NCBI RefSeq assembly: GCF_021442325.1
Contig: NZ_CP087879.1
Location: forward strand, 558,001 to 622,000
Reading direction: 5' to 3'
Source: Agromyces marinus
Lineage (GTDB): Bacteria > Actinomycetota > Actinomycetes > Actinomycetales > Microbacteriaceae
DNA: 64,000 nt
Shown: piece by piece, positions 42,886 to 51,925 of the stretch
Position numbering within the stretch: the stretch's first letter is position 1
Layout of the letters: each line of letters opens with the position of its first letter
The notes under the pieces: generated by a model
Told to the model about the DNA's origin: nothing
What the model saw: the letters and a program-made list of their open reading frames with translations, nothing else
Database searches by the model: none
Made by a program: the position numbers and the translations under genes

Positions 42886-44822
42886 CACTCGATGCCGCGC
42901 GAACCGCGGTCGTGGTGCGAGACGTCGCCGCCGGGTTCGACCATGGCGCCGGCCTCGCCGGCGGCGAGGGTCGCGATCGAGCCCGTGTCAGCGGTCTCAT
43001 CCACGTCTGCGCCGCCGACCGCGGACTCGCGTGCGGCCCGTTCGTCGGCGGCCTCCTGCATGGCCGACTTGGCGCGCAGCGGCGGGGTCCGGAAGAACAG
43101 CGAGAGCACGAACGCCACGAACACGACCCCGAGAGCGACCCGGTAGACCGCCACGGCCGACTCGTTGAATGCGACGAGAAACGGCTCGGTCAGCCGCGGG
43201 TCGGCACCCGTGAGGAACGACGTGTCGTCGAGGGCCCCGCCGCCGACCGCGCCGTCCTCGCCCTCGCCTGCGGACGGGTCGGCGAGCGCCGCCGTGATCG
43301 CGGGCAGCGCCTCATCGACGACCTGAGCCCGCGTCGCGTCGTCGCCGAGATCGACCTGCGGCGGCAGGTTCGCCACGATCGGCTCGACGATCGGCCCGTA
43401 GACCGTCGCCATGATCGCGGCGTTCTCCGGGGCTTCGGCCACGGCCGGGTCGAGGGCGGCGTCGAGCGCGGCCGTGAGCGTCTCGTCGTCGGAGAGCGAC
43501 ACGGTCACGTTCTGGGGCACGAGCGTGAACAGCAGTGAGAGGAGTACCGCCGTTCCCGCGGTTCCGCCGATCTGCCGGAAGAACGTGGACGCGCTCGTCG
43601 CGACGCCCATGTCGCGCAGGCCCACGGAGTTCTGGCTCGCGATCGTGAGCGTCTGCATGAGCTGCCCGAGGCCCAGCCCGATGAGGAGCATCGCCCCGGC
43701 CATGACCCAGTACGACGAATCGTGCTGGAGGGTCGTGAGATCGAGGAAGCCTGCCGCGAGCAGCGCGGTCCCGAGGATCGGGAAGATCCGATAGTGGCCG
43801 GTGCGGGCGATGATCTGCCCGCTCGCGATCGACGCGACCATCAGCCCGAGGATCATCGGCAGCATCTGGAGGCCGCTCTCGGTCGGCGTCGAACCGAGGA
43901 CGAGCTGCAGGTACAGCGGGAGCGTGAGCATCGCGCCGAACATCCCGAATCCGACGAAGACGCCGATGACCGTGGCCATCGAGAACGTCGCGGAACGGAA
44001 CAGCTTGAGCGGGATGATCGCGTCGTCGCCCATCGCCCGCTCGATGAAGACGAAGGCCGTGAGGCCGGTCGCGCCGAGCGCGTAGCACGCGATCGCGAGG
44101 GGGCTCGTCCAACCCCAGTCGCGCCCCTCCTCCGCCACGAGCAGCAGCGGAACCAGGCCGACGATGATCGCGCTCGCGCCCCACCAGTCGATGCGCACGC
44201 CGGGGTGCTCGTGCCGCGGCAGGTGCAGGAAGCGCATGACGACGGCGAGCGCGACCAACCCGATGGGCACGTTGATGAGGAACACCCAGCGCCAGCCCGA
44301 GATCCCGAGGATCTCCTCGGCGCCGGCGAACAGTCCGCCCACGAGCGGCCCGATGAGGCTCGAGATGCCGAACACCGCGAGGAAGTAGCCCTGGTAGCGC
44401 GCACGCTCGCGCGGCGCGAGCATGTCGCCCATGATCGCGAGCGGCATCGACATGAGCCCGCCCGCGCCGAGCCCCTGGATCGCGCGGAACGCCGCGAGCT
44501 CGAGCATCGAGGTCGAGAAGGTCGCCAGGAGCGAGCCGGCCATGAAGATCACGATCGCCGCGATGAACAACGGCCTGCGACCGAAGATGTCCGAGAGCTT
44601 GCCGTAGATCGGCGTCGAGATGGTCGACAGGATCAGGTACGCCGTCGTCACCCACGCCTGCTGGCTGAGCCCGTCGAGGTCGTCGCCGATCGTGCGGATG
44701 GCGGTGCCCACGACCGTCTGGTCGAGCGCCGAGAGGAACATGCCCGCCATGAGGCCGAAGATCACGAAGAGGATCTGCCTGTGCGACATCAGCGGCGTCG
44801 AGGCCGGGGGTGGATTCGTCAT
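42885..44822 (-). CDS. DHA2/EmrB-QacA-type multidrug MFS transporter
   Basis: 645 residues, 14 predicted transmembrane helices. LDQTVVGTAIRTIG (motif D1), GKLSDIFGRRP (motif A) and GISSLIGPLVGGLFAG (motif C, antiporter signature) are clear. A long extracellular loop of about 120 residues lies between the last two helices, and a 60-residue acidic cytoplasmic tail ends the protein. It probably exports toxic lipophilic compounds in exchange for protons. Translation is coupled to the CHY mini-gene downstream. Confidence 0.92.
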   Translation of the reverse strand: MTNPPPASTPLMSHRQILFVIFGLMAGMFLSALDQTVVGTAIRTIGDDLDGLSQQAWVTTAYLILSTISTPIYGKLSDIFGRRPLFIAAIVIFMAGSLLATFSTSMLELAAFRAIQGLGAGGLMSMPLAIMGDMLAPRERARYQGYFLAVFGISSLIGPLVGGLFAGAEEILGISGWRWVFLINVPIGLVALAVVMRFLHLPRHEHPGVRIDWWGASAIIVGLVPLLLVAEEGRDWGWTSPLAIACYALGATGLTAFVFIERAMGDDAIIPLKLFRSATFSMATVIGVFVGFGMFGAMLTLPLYLQLVLGSTPTESGLQMLPMILGLMVASIASGQIIARTGHYRIFPILGTALLAAGFLDLTTLQHDSSYWVMAGAMLLIGLGLGQLMQTLTIASQNSVGLRDMGVATSASTFFRQIGGTAGTAVLLSLLFTLVPQNVTVSLSDDETLTAALDAALDPAVAEAPENAAIMATVYGPIVEPIVANLPPQVDLGDDATRAQVVDEALPAITAALADPSAGEGEDGAVGGGALDDTSFLTGADPRLTEPFLVAFNESAVAVYRVALGVVFVAFVLSLFFRTPPLRAKSAMQEAADERAARESAVGGADVDETADTGSIATLAAGEAGAMVEPGGDVSHHDRGSRGIE

Positions 44823-44844
44823 GACAGGGGCATCGTAGACCTCT

Positions 44845-44926
44845 CAGGGTGTTCCCTGTCGCGTCGGACCCGGGCGAGGCCTAGCCTCGGCCACGTGGCA
44901 TCCGTTCGCGATGCCCCGCGAGGAGG
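44845..44926 (+). promoter_or_regulatory. divergent promoter region with two small hairpins
   Basis: CAGGG-tgtt-CCCTG (44845-44858) and CGAGGC-cta-GCCTCG (44875-44889) are dyads. TAGCCT (44882-44887) is a -10 candidate within the second. GAGGAGG at 44920-44926 is a strong ribosome binding site six bases before ATG 44933. Confidence 0.45.
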
Positions 44927-44932
44927 CCCGCG

Positions 44933-46774
44933 ATGCTCTCCACCCACAACCTGCCGTCGGTGCCGGCGCCCGACCGGCGCCGGCTCCGCGCGTTCGCGTT
45001 CGACCCGATGAGCTCGCGCCTGAGCGGGCGGTTCCTCACGCTCGACATCCCGTTCGAGACCGGCCTGAAGGCCGGGCCGGACGGCGAACTCGTGCAGGTC
45101 GTCGACTACGACGCGACCAGGCGCTGCTGGTACCAGCCGGTCGACCTCGACGACCCGCCCGTGCTCGCCCAGGACGGCCTGCGACCTTCGGAGAGCGACC
45201 CGCGTTCGCACCAGCAGATCGCCTACGCGGTCACGATGAGCGTGATCGAACGGTTCCAGCGGTTCACGGGCCGCCGGTTCCGATGGCGCGGCGACGACCG
45301 GCTGCGGCTCGTGCCGCACGCCTTCTTCGGGCGCAACGCCTACTTCGATCCCGAGCGTCGCGCCGTGCTGTTCGGCTACTACCGCGCCGGCGAGACCGAC
45401 ACCGAGGCGAACCTGCCGGGGCAGATGCTCTTCACGTGCCTGTCGGTCGACATCATCGCCCACGAGGTCACCCACGCGATCGTGCACCGCATGCGACCGC
45501 TGTTCACGATCGCGACCAACCCCGACGTGTTCGCATTCCACGAGGCGTTCGCCGACCTCGTCGCACTGTTCCACCACTTCCTGTTCCGAGACATCGTCGA
45601 GGAGTTCGTCGCGGCATCCCGAAGCGAACTGGCGGATGCCGCGGCGCTCCTCTCGCTCGCCGACGAGTTCGGCCGCTCGACCGGCCGGGGCGGGCCGCTG
45701 CGTTCGGCCGTCGGTTCCGAGCCGGTTCCGGCCGAGTTCCGCGAGACCCGCGAACCGCACACGCGCGGCGCGATCTTCGTCGCCGCCGTGTTCGACGCCT
45801 ACCTCGCGACGTACAAGGCCCAGATCGCCGATCTGCGCCGCCTGGCCACGGGTGGGTCGGGCGTGCTCGGCGACGGCGAGCTCTCGCCCGACCTCGTGCG
45901 CAGGATCGCCGGCGAAGCGGTGCGCAACGCCGACCGCGTGCTCGGCATGGTCGTGCGCGGGTTCGACTACCTGCCGCCGGTCGACGTCACGTTCGGCGAC
46001 GTCGTGCGCGCCGTCGTCACCGCGGACCGCGACCTCTTCCCCGACGACGCGATCAACCTCCGAGGGCACCTCGTCGAAGCGTTGCGCCGCCGCGGCATCT
46101 TCCCGCCCGGGGTGGTCTCCCTCGCCGACCAGGCGCTGCTGTGGCGGCGACCGCCGAGGCCGCTCAGCCTGACCGTCGGCGACGCGGCCGTCGACCTCGG
46201 CCCGCTCATCCTCGACTCGACGATCAAGCTCGACCCGGCGGCATCCAGCCAGGAGGCGGCAGGGGGAGCCGCCCGGCAACGATCCCGCGGCGTGCACGCC
46301 CAGGCGCTCGCGTGGGCGAAGGCGCACGCGGTCGAACTCGGGCTCGACCCCGGCACGGGCGGGATGCGCGTGCTCGGCATGCACGTGGGATTCCAATCGG
46401 GTGCGGACGGGCAGCCGCACCCGCGCATCTTCCTCCAGGTCGTGCAGCGACGCGAAGACCTGGAGTCGGGAGCGGACCGGGACACCCGGACCAGGCTCTA
46501 CGCCGGGTGCACCGTGATCGCCGACGTCGACGGGGGAGTGCGATGGCTCGTGGCCAAGCCGCTCCCGTCGAGGTCGTCCGCGGCGCTCGCCGGCACCGCC
46601 GAGCCGCTCAGGCCGCACGCCCGCGAGCAGCACGAGGCGGGCGAAACCCGCCTCCGTGGCATCCGCGACTGGTTCGGCGACGTCGAAGACCGCGACCCGC
46701 TCGCGATCTGGGTCGACGAGCCGGCCGTCGCCAGGCTCACCTTCGCGAGCCTGCACGAGCCGGAGGGGGACTGA
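44933..46774 (+). CDS. HExxH zinc peptidase (gluzincin type) of a two-gene module
   Basis: 613 residues, no signal peptide or membrane segment. IIAHEVTHAIVHRM (residues about 174-187) carries the zinc motif, and FHEAFADLVALF about 25 residues later resembles the NEAxxD motif of M4-type gluzincins, giving the third ligand. The C-terminal 200 residues (from about 400) are a separate domain I cannot assign. Only one base separates its stop from the start of a metallo-beta-lactamase-fold protein, so the two form a unit. It is likely a cytoplasmic protease; target unknown. Confidence 0.75.
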   Translation: MLSTHNLPSVPAPDRRRLRAFAFDPMSSRLSGRFLTLDIPFETGLKAGPDGELVQVVDYDATRRCWYQPVDLDDPPVLAQDGLRPSESDPRSHQQIAYAVTMSVIERFQRFTGRRFRWRGDDRLRLVPHAFFGRNAYFDPERRAVLFGYYRAGETDTEANLPGQMLFTCLSVDIIAHEVTHAIVHRMRPLFTIATNPDVFAFHEAFADLVALFHHFLFRDIVEEFVAASRSELADAAALLSLADEFGRSTGRGGPLRSAVGSEPVPAEFRETREPHTRGAIFVAAVFDAYLATYKAQIADLRRLATGGSGVLGDGELSPDLVRRIAGEAVRNADRVLGMVVRGFDYLPPVDVTFGDVVRAVVTADRDLFPDDAINLRGHLVEALRRRGIFPPGVVSLADQALLWRRPPRPLSLTVGDAAVDLGPLILDSTIKLDPAASSQEAAGGAARQRSRGVHAQALAWAKAHAVELGLDPGTGGMRVLGMHVGFQSGADGQPHPRIFLQVVQRREDLESGADRDTRTRLYAGCTVIADVDGGVRWLVAKPLPSRSSAALAGTAEPLRPHAREQHEAGETRLRGIRDWFGDVEDRDPLAIWVDEPAVARLTFASLHEPEGD

Positions 46775-46775
46775 C

Positions 46776-48068
46776 GTGTCCGAGGCGAGCGTGACGATCC
46801 GCATGTACAACCCCGGCTTCGGCGACTGCTTCCTCGTCACGGTCGCCGAGGGCGATCGGGTGTGGCGGATGCTGCTCGACTGCGGCGTGCACAGCCACGG
46901 GCGGGCACCCGTCGCCGGCGGAACCCGCAGCATCGGCGAGGTGGTCGCGGCGGTCATCGCACACCTCGTCGAGGAGAGCCCCGACGGTCGGCCGAGGCTG
47001 GATGTCGTCGCGGCCAGCCACCGCCACGCCGACCATGTCTCGGGCTTCGCCGACGACGCGTGGGCCGAGGTCGAGGTCGGCGAAGTGTGGGTCCCGTTCG
47101 TCGAAGACGACCGGGACGATGACGCGAACGCGATCCGGCACGGGCTCGTCGAATCGGCGGTCGCACTCGAGCGCCTCATCGGACTCGCCGCTGACGGCCG
47201 CTCGCTCGACTCGCGACCGCGCCTCGCGCTCGCGATGGACTTCGCCGTGAACTCCGGCCCGAACCTCGAGGCCGCGGCGCGACTGGTCGACGGCGGGTTC
47301 CGCGGTGGAGCGGAGCGCCACGTCGTCCGGTTCCTGCCCGACCGGCGGGCCGAACGCAACCGCATCGAACTCGGTACGGGTGACGCGGTCGTGCACGTGC
47401 TCGGGCCCTCGCGCGACCCGGCGTTCCTGAAGCGCATGGACCCGCCGCCCGCCGTGCGCTGGCTCCGCGACGCGGCAGACGAGCAGGATCCCGGTGACGA
47501 GCGCCGCGACCTCTTCGACCCCATGTACGCGGTCGCCCGCGACGAGACCCGAGAGCGGGTTCCGGTCCAGCTCATCCGGTCGCGCGACGCGATGCGACTG
47601 GGACGGCTCGCGCTCGACGAGGAGGCGCTGCTGCGGGCGGCATCCGTTCTCGAGCGCTCGGTGAACAACACGAGCCTGTTCTTCGTGCTCGAGGTGCGCG
47701 GGGCCCGGTTCGTCTTCGTCGGCGACTCCCAGCACGGGGCGTGGGAACACGTGCTCGGCGACGAGCACGCGAGCGCGCTCGTGCTCGGCGCCGACTTCAT
47801 CAAGGTCGGCCACCACGGCTCGCACAACTCGACGCCGAAGCCCGTCGCCGAGCGTCTGGTCCGCGAGGGCGGCGTCGCGATGGTTCCGGTCGGCACGGTC
47901 GAGCGGTGGAAGCACGCGATCCCCGAGGGCAGGATCCTCGAGGCGCTGCACGACAGCGGGGCGCACGTGATCCGCGCCGACGACCCGGGTTCGGGTGCCG
48001 ACGGCGACCTCGAGATCGAGGTCGGCCCCGACGAGCTCTGGAGCGAGGTGCGCTTCCGCGTCGGCTGA
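46776..48068 (+). CDS. metallo-beta-lactamase-fold hydrolase (ComEC/Rec2-like)
   Basis: 430 residues. The N-terminal MYNPGFGDCFLVTVAEGD matches stand-alone ComEC-like MBL proteins. The metal motif is ASHRHADHVSGF (residues about 80-91), then FVFVGDSQHGAW and VGHHGSHNSTPK (about 344-355), so all MBL-fold motifs are present. There is no membrane part. A nuclease or phosphodiesterase role is likely. The GTG start lies one base after the peptidase stop, with GGAGGGGG upstream. This tight coupling suggests joint action. Confidence 0.78.
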   Translation: MSEASVTIRMYNPGFGDCFLVTVAEGDRVWRMLLDCGVHSHGRAPVAGGTRSIGEVVAAVIAHLVEESPDGRPRLDVVAASHRHADHVSGFADDAWAEVEVGEVWVPFVEDDRDDDANAIRHGLVESAVALERLIGLAADGRSLDSRPRLALAMDFAVNSGPNLEAAARLVDGGFRGGAERHVVRFLPDRRAERNRIELGTGDAVVHVLGPSRDPAFLKRMDPPPAVRWLRDAADEQDPGDERRDLFDPMYAVARDETRERVPVQLIRSRDAMRLGRLALDEEALLRAASVLERSVNNTSLFFVLEVRGARFVFVGDSQHGAWEHVLGDEHASALVLGADFIKVGHHGSHNSTPKPVAERLVREGGVAMVPVGTVERWKHAIPEGRILEALHDSGAHVIRADDPGSGADGDLEIEVGPDELWSEVRFRVG

Positions 48069-48235
48069 CGCCCTCGGCGCGTGCGGTCGCACGGTCGAAG
48101 TGGCGCTCGCGCGACGAGCGGGTAGGGTGGCACGTCGGTCGCGGCATCCGCGGCCCCTACCGGCCCACCCGGCCGCGCGCGACGGGGCGCGCACTCGAGA
48201 CCCCCGCCTCACCTCGCCCACCGATCGGAACCCCA

Positions 48236-49783
48236 ATGACCGCGCCCGCACGCCCCACCGCCTCCGGCGACCCCGGCCGTGACTCGGCCGCCGCACGCCG
48301 CCGCGACCCGAACACCGTGCTCGCCGCACTGCGCAGCCCGCGACTGCTGACCCGCGAAGCGCTCGCAGGCCTCGTCGTCGCGCTCGCGCTCATCCCCGAG
48401 GCGATCTCGTTCTCGATCATCGCGGGCGTCGACCCACGGCTCGGACTGTTCTCGTCGTTCGTCATGGCCGTCTCGATCGCCTTCCTCGGCGGCCGTCCGG
48501 CGATGATCACCGCCGCGACCGGCGCGGTCGCGCTCGTGATCGCCCCCGTCGCCCGCGAGTACGGCATCGAGTACTTCATCGCGACCGTGATCCTCGCCGG
48601 CCTCTTCCAGCTGGCACTCGGGCTCGCGGGCGTCGCGAAGCTCATGCGGTTCATCCCCCGCAGCGTCATGGTCGGCTTCGTCAACGCCCTCGCGATCCTC
48701 ATCTTCGCGGCGCAGGTCCCGCAGTTGGTCGGCGTGCCGTGGCTGGTCTATCCGCTCGTCGCGGCGGGGATCCTGATCATGGTCGGGCTGCCGCGCCTGA
48801 CGAAGGCGGTTCCGGCACCGCTCATCGCGATCGTCGCGATCACCGTCCTCGTCGTCTCGGCCGGGTGGCAGGTGCCGACCGTCGGCGACCAGGGCGACCT
48901 GCCGCAGAGCCTGCCCGAACTGTTCATCCCCGACGTGCCGCTCACCTGGGACACGTTCGCGATCATCGCGCCCTACGCGCTCGCGATGGCGCTCGTCGGC
49001 CTCATGGAGTCGCTCATGACGGCCAAGCTCGTCGACGACATCACCGACACGCGCTCGAACAAGACCCGGGAGTCGCTCGGACAGGGCGTGGCGAACGTGC
49101 TCTCCGGCCTCTTCGGCGGCATGGGCGGGTGCGCGATGATCGGCCAGACCATGATCAACGTCAAGGTCTCGGGCGCCCGCACGCGCATCTCGACGTTCCT
49201 CGCGGGAGTGTTCCTGCTCGTGCTCGTCCTCGTGCTCGGCGACCTCGTCGCGATCATCCCCATGGCCGCGCTCGTCGCGGTCATGATCATGGTCTCGGTC
49301 GCGACGTTCGACTGGCACTCGATCCGGTGGTCGACCCTGCGACGCATGCCGAAGTCGGAGACGGCCGTGATGGTCGCCACGGTCGCGGTCGTCGTCGCCA
49401 CGCACAACCTCGCGATCGGCGTCATCGTCGGCGTCGTGGTGGCGATGGTCGCGTTCGCCCGTCGCGTCGCGCACTTCGCGACGGTGACGCGTCGCGTCGC
49501 CCTCGACGAGCCCGTGCCGACCGCGTACTACACCGTCGAGGGCGAGCTGTTCTTCGCCTCGTCGAACGACCTCACGACGCAGTTCGCCTACGCCGACGAC
49601 CCCGAGCGGGTCGTGATCGACATGTCGCGCTCGCACATCTGGGACGCATCGACCGTGGCGGCGCTCGACGCGATCACGACCAAGTACGACCACCACGGCG
49701 TACGCGTCGTCATCGAGGGGCTCAACGAGGCGAGCTCCGAGATGCACCAGCGCCTGGCCGGCCGCCTCGGCGCCGGGCACTGA
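48236..49783 (+). CDS. SulP-family anion transporter with STAS domain
   Basis: 515 residues. About 11-12 hydrophobic segments contain the SulP core (ALIPEAISFSIIAGVDPRLGL, GRPAMITAATGAVALV, LFGGMGGCAMIGQT). The C-terminal STAS domain (YYTVEGELFFASSNDL, VIDMSRSHIWDASTVAAL) starts near residue 425. It transports an inorganic or organic anion such as sulfate or bicarbonate. TAGGGT at 48123-48128 is a promoter candidate. ATG 48236 precedes the family's N-terminus sensibly. Confidence 0.92.
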   Translation: MTAPARPTASGDPGRDSAAARRRDPNTVLAALRSPRLLTREALAGLVVALALIPEAISFSIIAGVDPRLGLFSSFVMAVSIAFLGGRPAMITAATGAVALVIAPVAREYGIEYFIATVILAGLFQLALGLAGVAKLMRFIPRSVMVGFVNALAILIFAAQVPQLVGVPWLVYPLVAAGILIMVGLPRLTKAVPAPLIAIVAITVLVVSAGWQVPTVGDQGDLPQSLPELFIPDVPLTWDTFAIIAPYALAMALVGLMESLMTAKLVDDITDTRSNKTRESLGQGVANVLSGLFGGMGGCAMIGQTMINVKVSGARTRISTFLAGVFLLVLVLVLGDLVAIIPMAALVAVMIMVSVATFDWHSIRWSTLRRMPKSETAVMVATVAVVVATHNLAIGVIVGVVVAMVAFARRVAHFATVTRRVALDEPVPTAYYTVEGELFFASSNDLTTQFAYADDPERVVIDMSRSHIWDASTVAALDAITTKYDHHGVRVVIEGLNEASSEMHQRLAGRLGAGH

Positions 49784-49804
49784 CGCGCCCCGCCGCAGAC
49801 GCGA

Positions 49805-49838
49805 CGAGGGGCGGATGCCACGTGGCATCCGCCCCTCG
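49805..49838. terminator. perfect 34-bp palindromic terminator between convergent genes
   Basis: CGAGGGGCGGATGCCAC is followed by its exact reverse complement. It ends the sulP gene from the left and the MHS transporter gene from the right. It is built from inverted GGATGCC words. Confidence 0.8.
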
Positions 49839-49853
49839 GTTCGTCCTGAGCGC

Positions 49854-51170
49854 TCAGGCGCTGAGGTCGACGCCCTTGGTCTCCTTCACGAGCGAGACTC
49901 CGATGAGCGAGATGACCGCGGCGATCGCGATGTACAGGCCGATCGTCCACGACTGGCCCGTCGCGCCGAGCAGCGCCTCGGCGATCATCGGGGCGAATGC
50001 GCCGCCGAGGATCGCGCCGAGGGCGTACCCGATCGAGACGCCCGAGTAGCGCACGTTCGCGGGGAACATCTCCGCGTACAGGGCCGCCTGCGGGCCGTAG
50101 GAGAGGCCGAGTCCGAAGGTCATCAGGAACAGCGCGACGAAGTACCAGAGGATGTCGCCGGTGTCGATGAGGAACCACATCGGGATCGCCCACAGCGCGA
50201 GGAAGACGTAGCCGATCTGGAAGGTGCGGATCCGGCCGAGACGGTCGGAGAGCGCGCCGCCCCAGAGGGTGAAGACCAGCCAGCCGAACGACGCGAACGT
50301 CGTCGCGAGCAGCACCGTCGGGCGGTCCATGCCGAGCGACTTGACCGCGTAGGTCGCGAAGAATGCGATGAGCAGGTAGCCCGCGGCGTTGTTGGCGATG
50401 AAGATGATCGCGGTGAGGATGACGTTCTTCGTGTTCGAACGGAACAGGTCCTTCAGCGGAGCCGACGATTCCTTCTTGCGCTCCTGCAGCTGGTGGAAGA
50501 CCGGGCTCTCCTCGACCGAGCGGCGGATCATGTAGCCGACTGCGATGAGCACGATCGAGAGCAGGAACGGGATGCGCCATCCCCACTCGAGGAACGCCTC
50601 GGGCGACATCGAGGTCGTGATGACCCACAGCGTGAACGTCGCGAGGATCATGCCGACGGGGACGCCGATCTGCGGGAACGCGCCGAAGAAGCCGCGGCGG
50701 CCCTTCGGTGCGTGCTCGACCGACATGAGCGCGGCGCCGCCCCACTCGCCACCGGCAGAGAAGCCCTGGAGGATGCGCAGCGTGATCAGCAGGATGGGTG
50801 CGGCGATGCCGATGGCGGCGTAGGTCGGGAGGAACCCGATGAGCGAGGTCGACAGGCCCATGAGGATGAGCGTGAAGACCAGCATCTTCTTGCGGCCGAG
50901 CTTGTCGCCGAGCCAGCCGGCGACGATCGCGCCGAGCGGGCGGAACAGGAACGAGATGCCGATCGTCGCGAAGGCGAGCACCTGCGCGAGCGTCGGGTTC
51001 GCCTCGGCGACCGGGGCGAGGAACAACGGCGCGAGGACGAGGCCCGCGGCCTGGGCGTAGATGAAGAAGTCGTACCACTCGATGGACGTGCCGACGAGCG
51101 TTCCGGCGAGGACCTTGCGCTCCTCGGTGGACATGCGCGCGGTGCGCGTGGGTTCCTGGACTGCGGTCAT
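49854..51170 (-). CDS. MHS-family metabolite:proton symporter
   Basis: 438 residues, 12 transmembrane helices. GTSIEWYDFFIYAQAAGLVLAPLFL is the usual first helix of metabolite:H+ symporters (ShiA/ProP/KgtP group), GWLGDKLGRKKMLV is MFS motif A and QGFSAGGEWGGAALM is typical of helix 4. It imports an organic acid or betaine-like solute; substrate unknown. ATG 51170 fits; the open frame upstream runs through other genes. Confidence 0.92.
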   Translation of the reverse strand: MTAVQEPTRTARMSTEERKVLAGTLVGTSIEWYDFFIYAQAAGLVLAPLFLAPVAEANPTLAQVLAFATIGISFLFRPLGAIVAGWLGDKLGRKKMLVFTLILMGLSTSLIGFLPTYAAIGIAAPILLITLRILQGFSAGGEWGGAALMSVEHAPKGRRGFFGAFPQIGVPVGMILATFTLWVITTSMSPEAFLEWGWRIPFLLSIVLIAVGYMIRRSVEESPVFHQLQERKKESSAPLKDLFRSNTKNVILTAIIFIANNAAGYLLIAFFATYAVKSLGMDRPTVLLATTFASFGWLVFTLWGGALSDRLGRIRTFQIGYVFLALWAIPMWFLIDTGDILWYFVALFLMTFGLGLSYGPQAALYAEMFPANVRYSGVSIGYALGAILGGAFAPMIAEALLGATGQSWTIGLYIAIAAVISLIGVSLVKETKGVDLSA

Positions 51171-51349
51171 GCGAACTCCGTTGTTCTGGGCAGGGCTGAT
51201 ATTCAGGGGTCGGCGCGGGTCGTCGCGCCGTATGCATGGGTTTCCCGACCGATCGTTCGGTTGGAAACATGACCATAGCGCACGACGGCGACACGTGCCA
51301 GCCGGGGTTCGGCGCGGGGCGCGGCGCCGGGGTTCAGCGCAGGCAGGGC

Positions 51350-51925
51350 TCAGCGCAGGTCGAGGCGCATGAGCACGCGCGGGAAGCCGTTGAGCACGCT
51401 CGTCGTGTCGGCGGCCTTCACGAAGCCGGCGCGCTCGAACGTCGCGCGCGTGCCGACGTAGGCCATCGTCAGGTCGACCCGCTCGCCGCCGTTGTCGACC
51501 GGATACGCCTCGACCATCGGGGCGCCGTGCTCGCGGGCGAACCGGACCGCGCCCGCGACGAGGTGGTGCGAGACGCCCTGCTTGCGGTGCCCGGGCCGGA
51601 CGCGCACGCACCACAGCGACCACACGTCGAGGTCGTCCACGTGCGGGATGCGGCGATTCGTCGCGAAGCTCGTGTCGGCGCGCGGGTGGATCGCGGCCCA
51701 GCCGACCGGTTCGTCGCCGTCGTACGCGACGACGCCCGGCGCCGGATCCTCGCCGCACAGCTCGCGTACGCGATCCCCGCGCTCCGGCCCGCGCAGGGCG
51801 AGGTTCTCCTTCGAGGATCGCAGTCGGTAGCTCAGGCAGAAGCACACGTTCGAATCGGGACGCTTCGGCCCGATGACGGCGGCGACATCGTCGAATGCCA
51901 CTGCGGGCCGGACCTCGATGCTCAT
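51350..51925 (-). CDS. GNAT-family N-acetyltransferase
   Basis: 191 residues. The acetyl-CoA-binding motif is VRVRPGHRKQGVSHHLVAGAVRFAREHG (residues about 118-145), and the preceding strand is DVWSLWCV. The N-terminal CFCLSYRLR segment and VVAYDGDEPVGWAAIHPR fit a known GNAT subgroup. Substrate unknown. Its ATG at 51925 overlaps the esterase stop, so the two are one operon. Confidence 0.87.
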   Translation of the reverse strand: MSIEVRPAVAFDDVAAVIGPKRPDSNVCFCLSYRLRSSKENLALRGPERGDRVRELCGEDPAPGVVAYDGDEPVGWAAIHPRADTSFATNRRIPHVDDLDVWSLWCVRVRPGHRKQGVSHHLVAGAVRFAREHGAPMVEAYPVDNGGERVDLTMAYVGTRATFERAGFVKAADTTSVLNGFPRVLMRLDLR

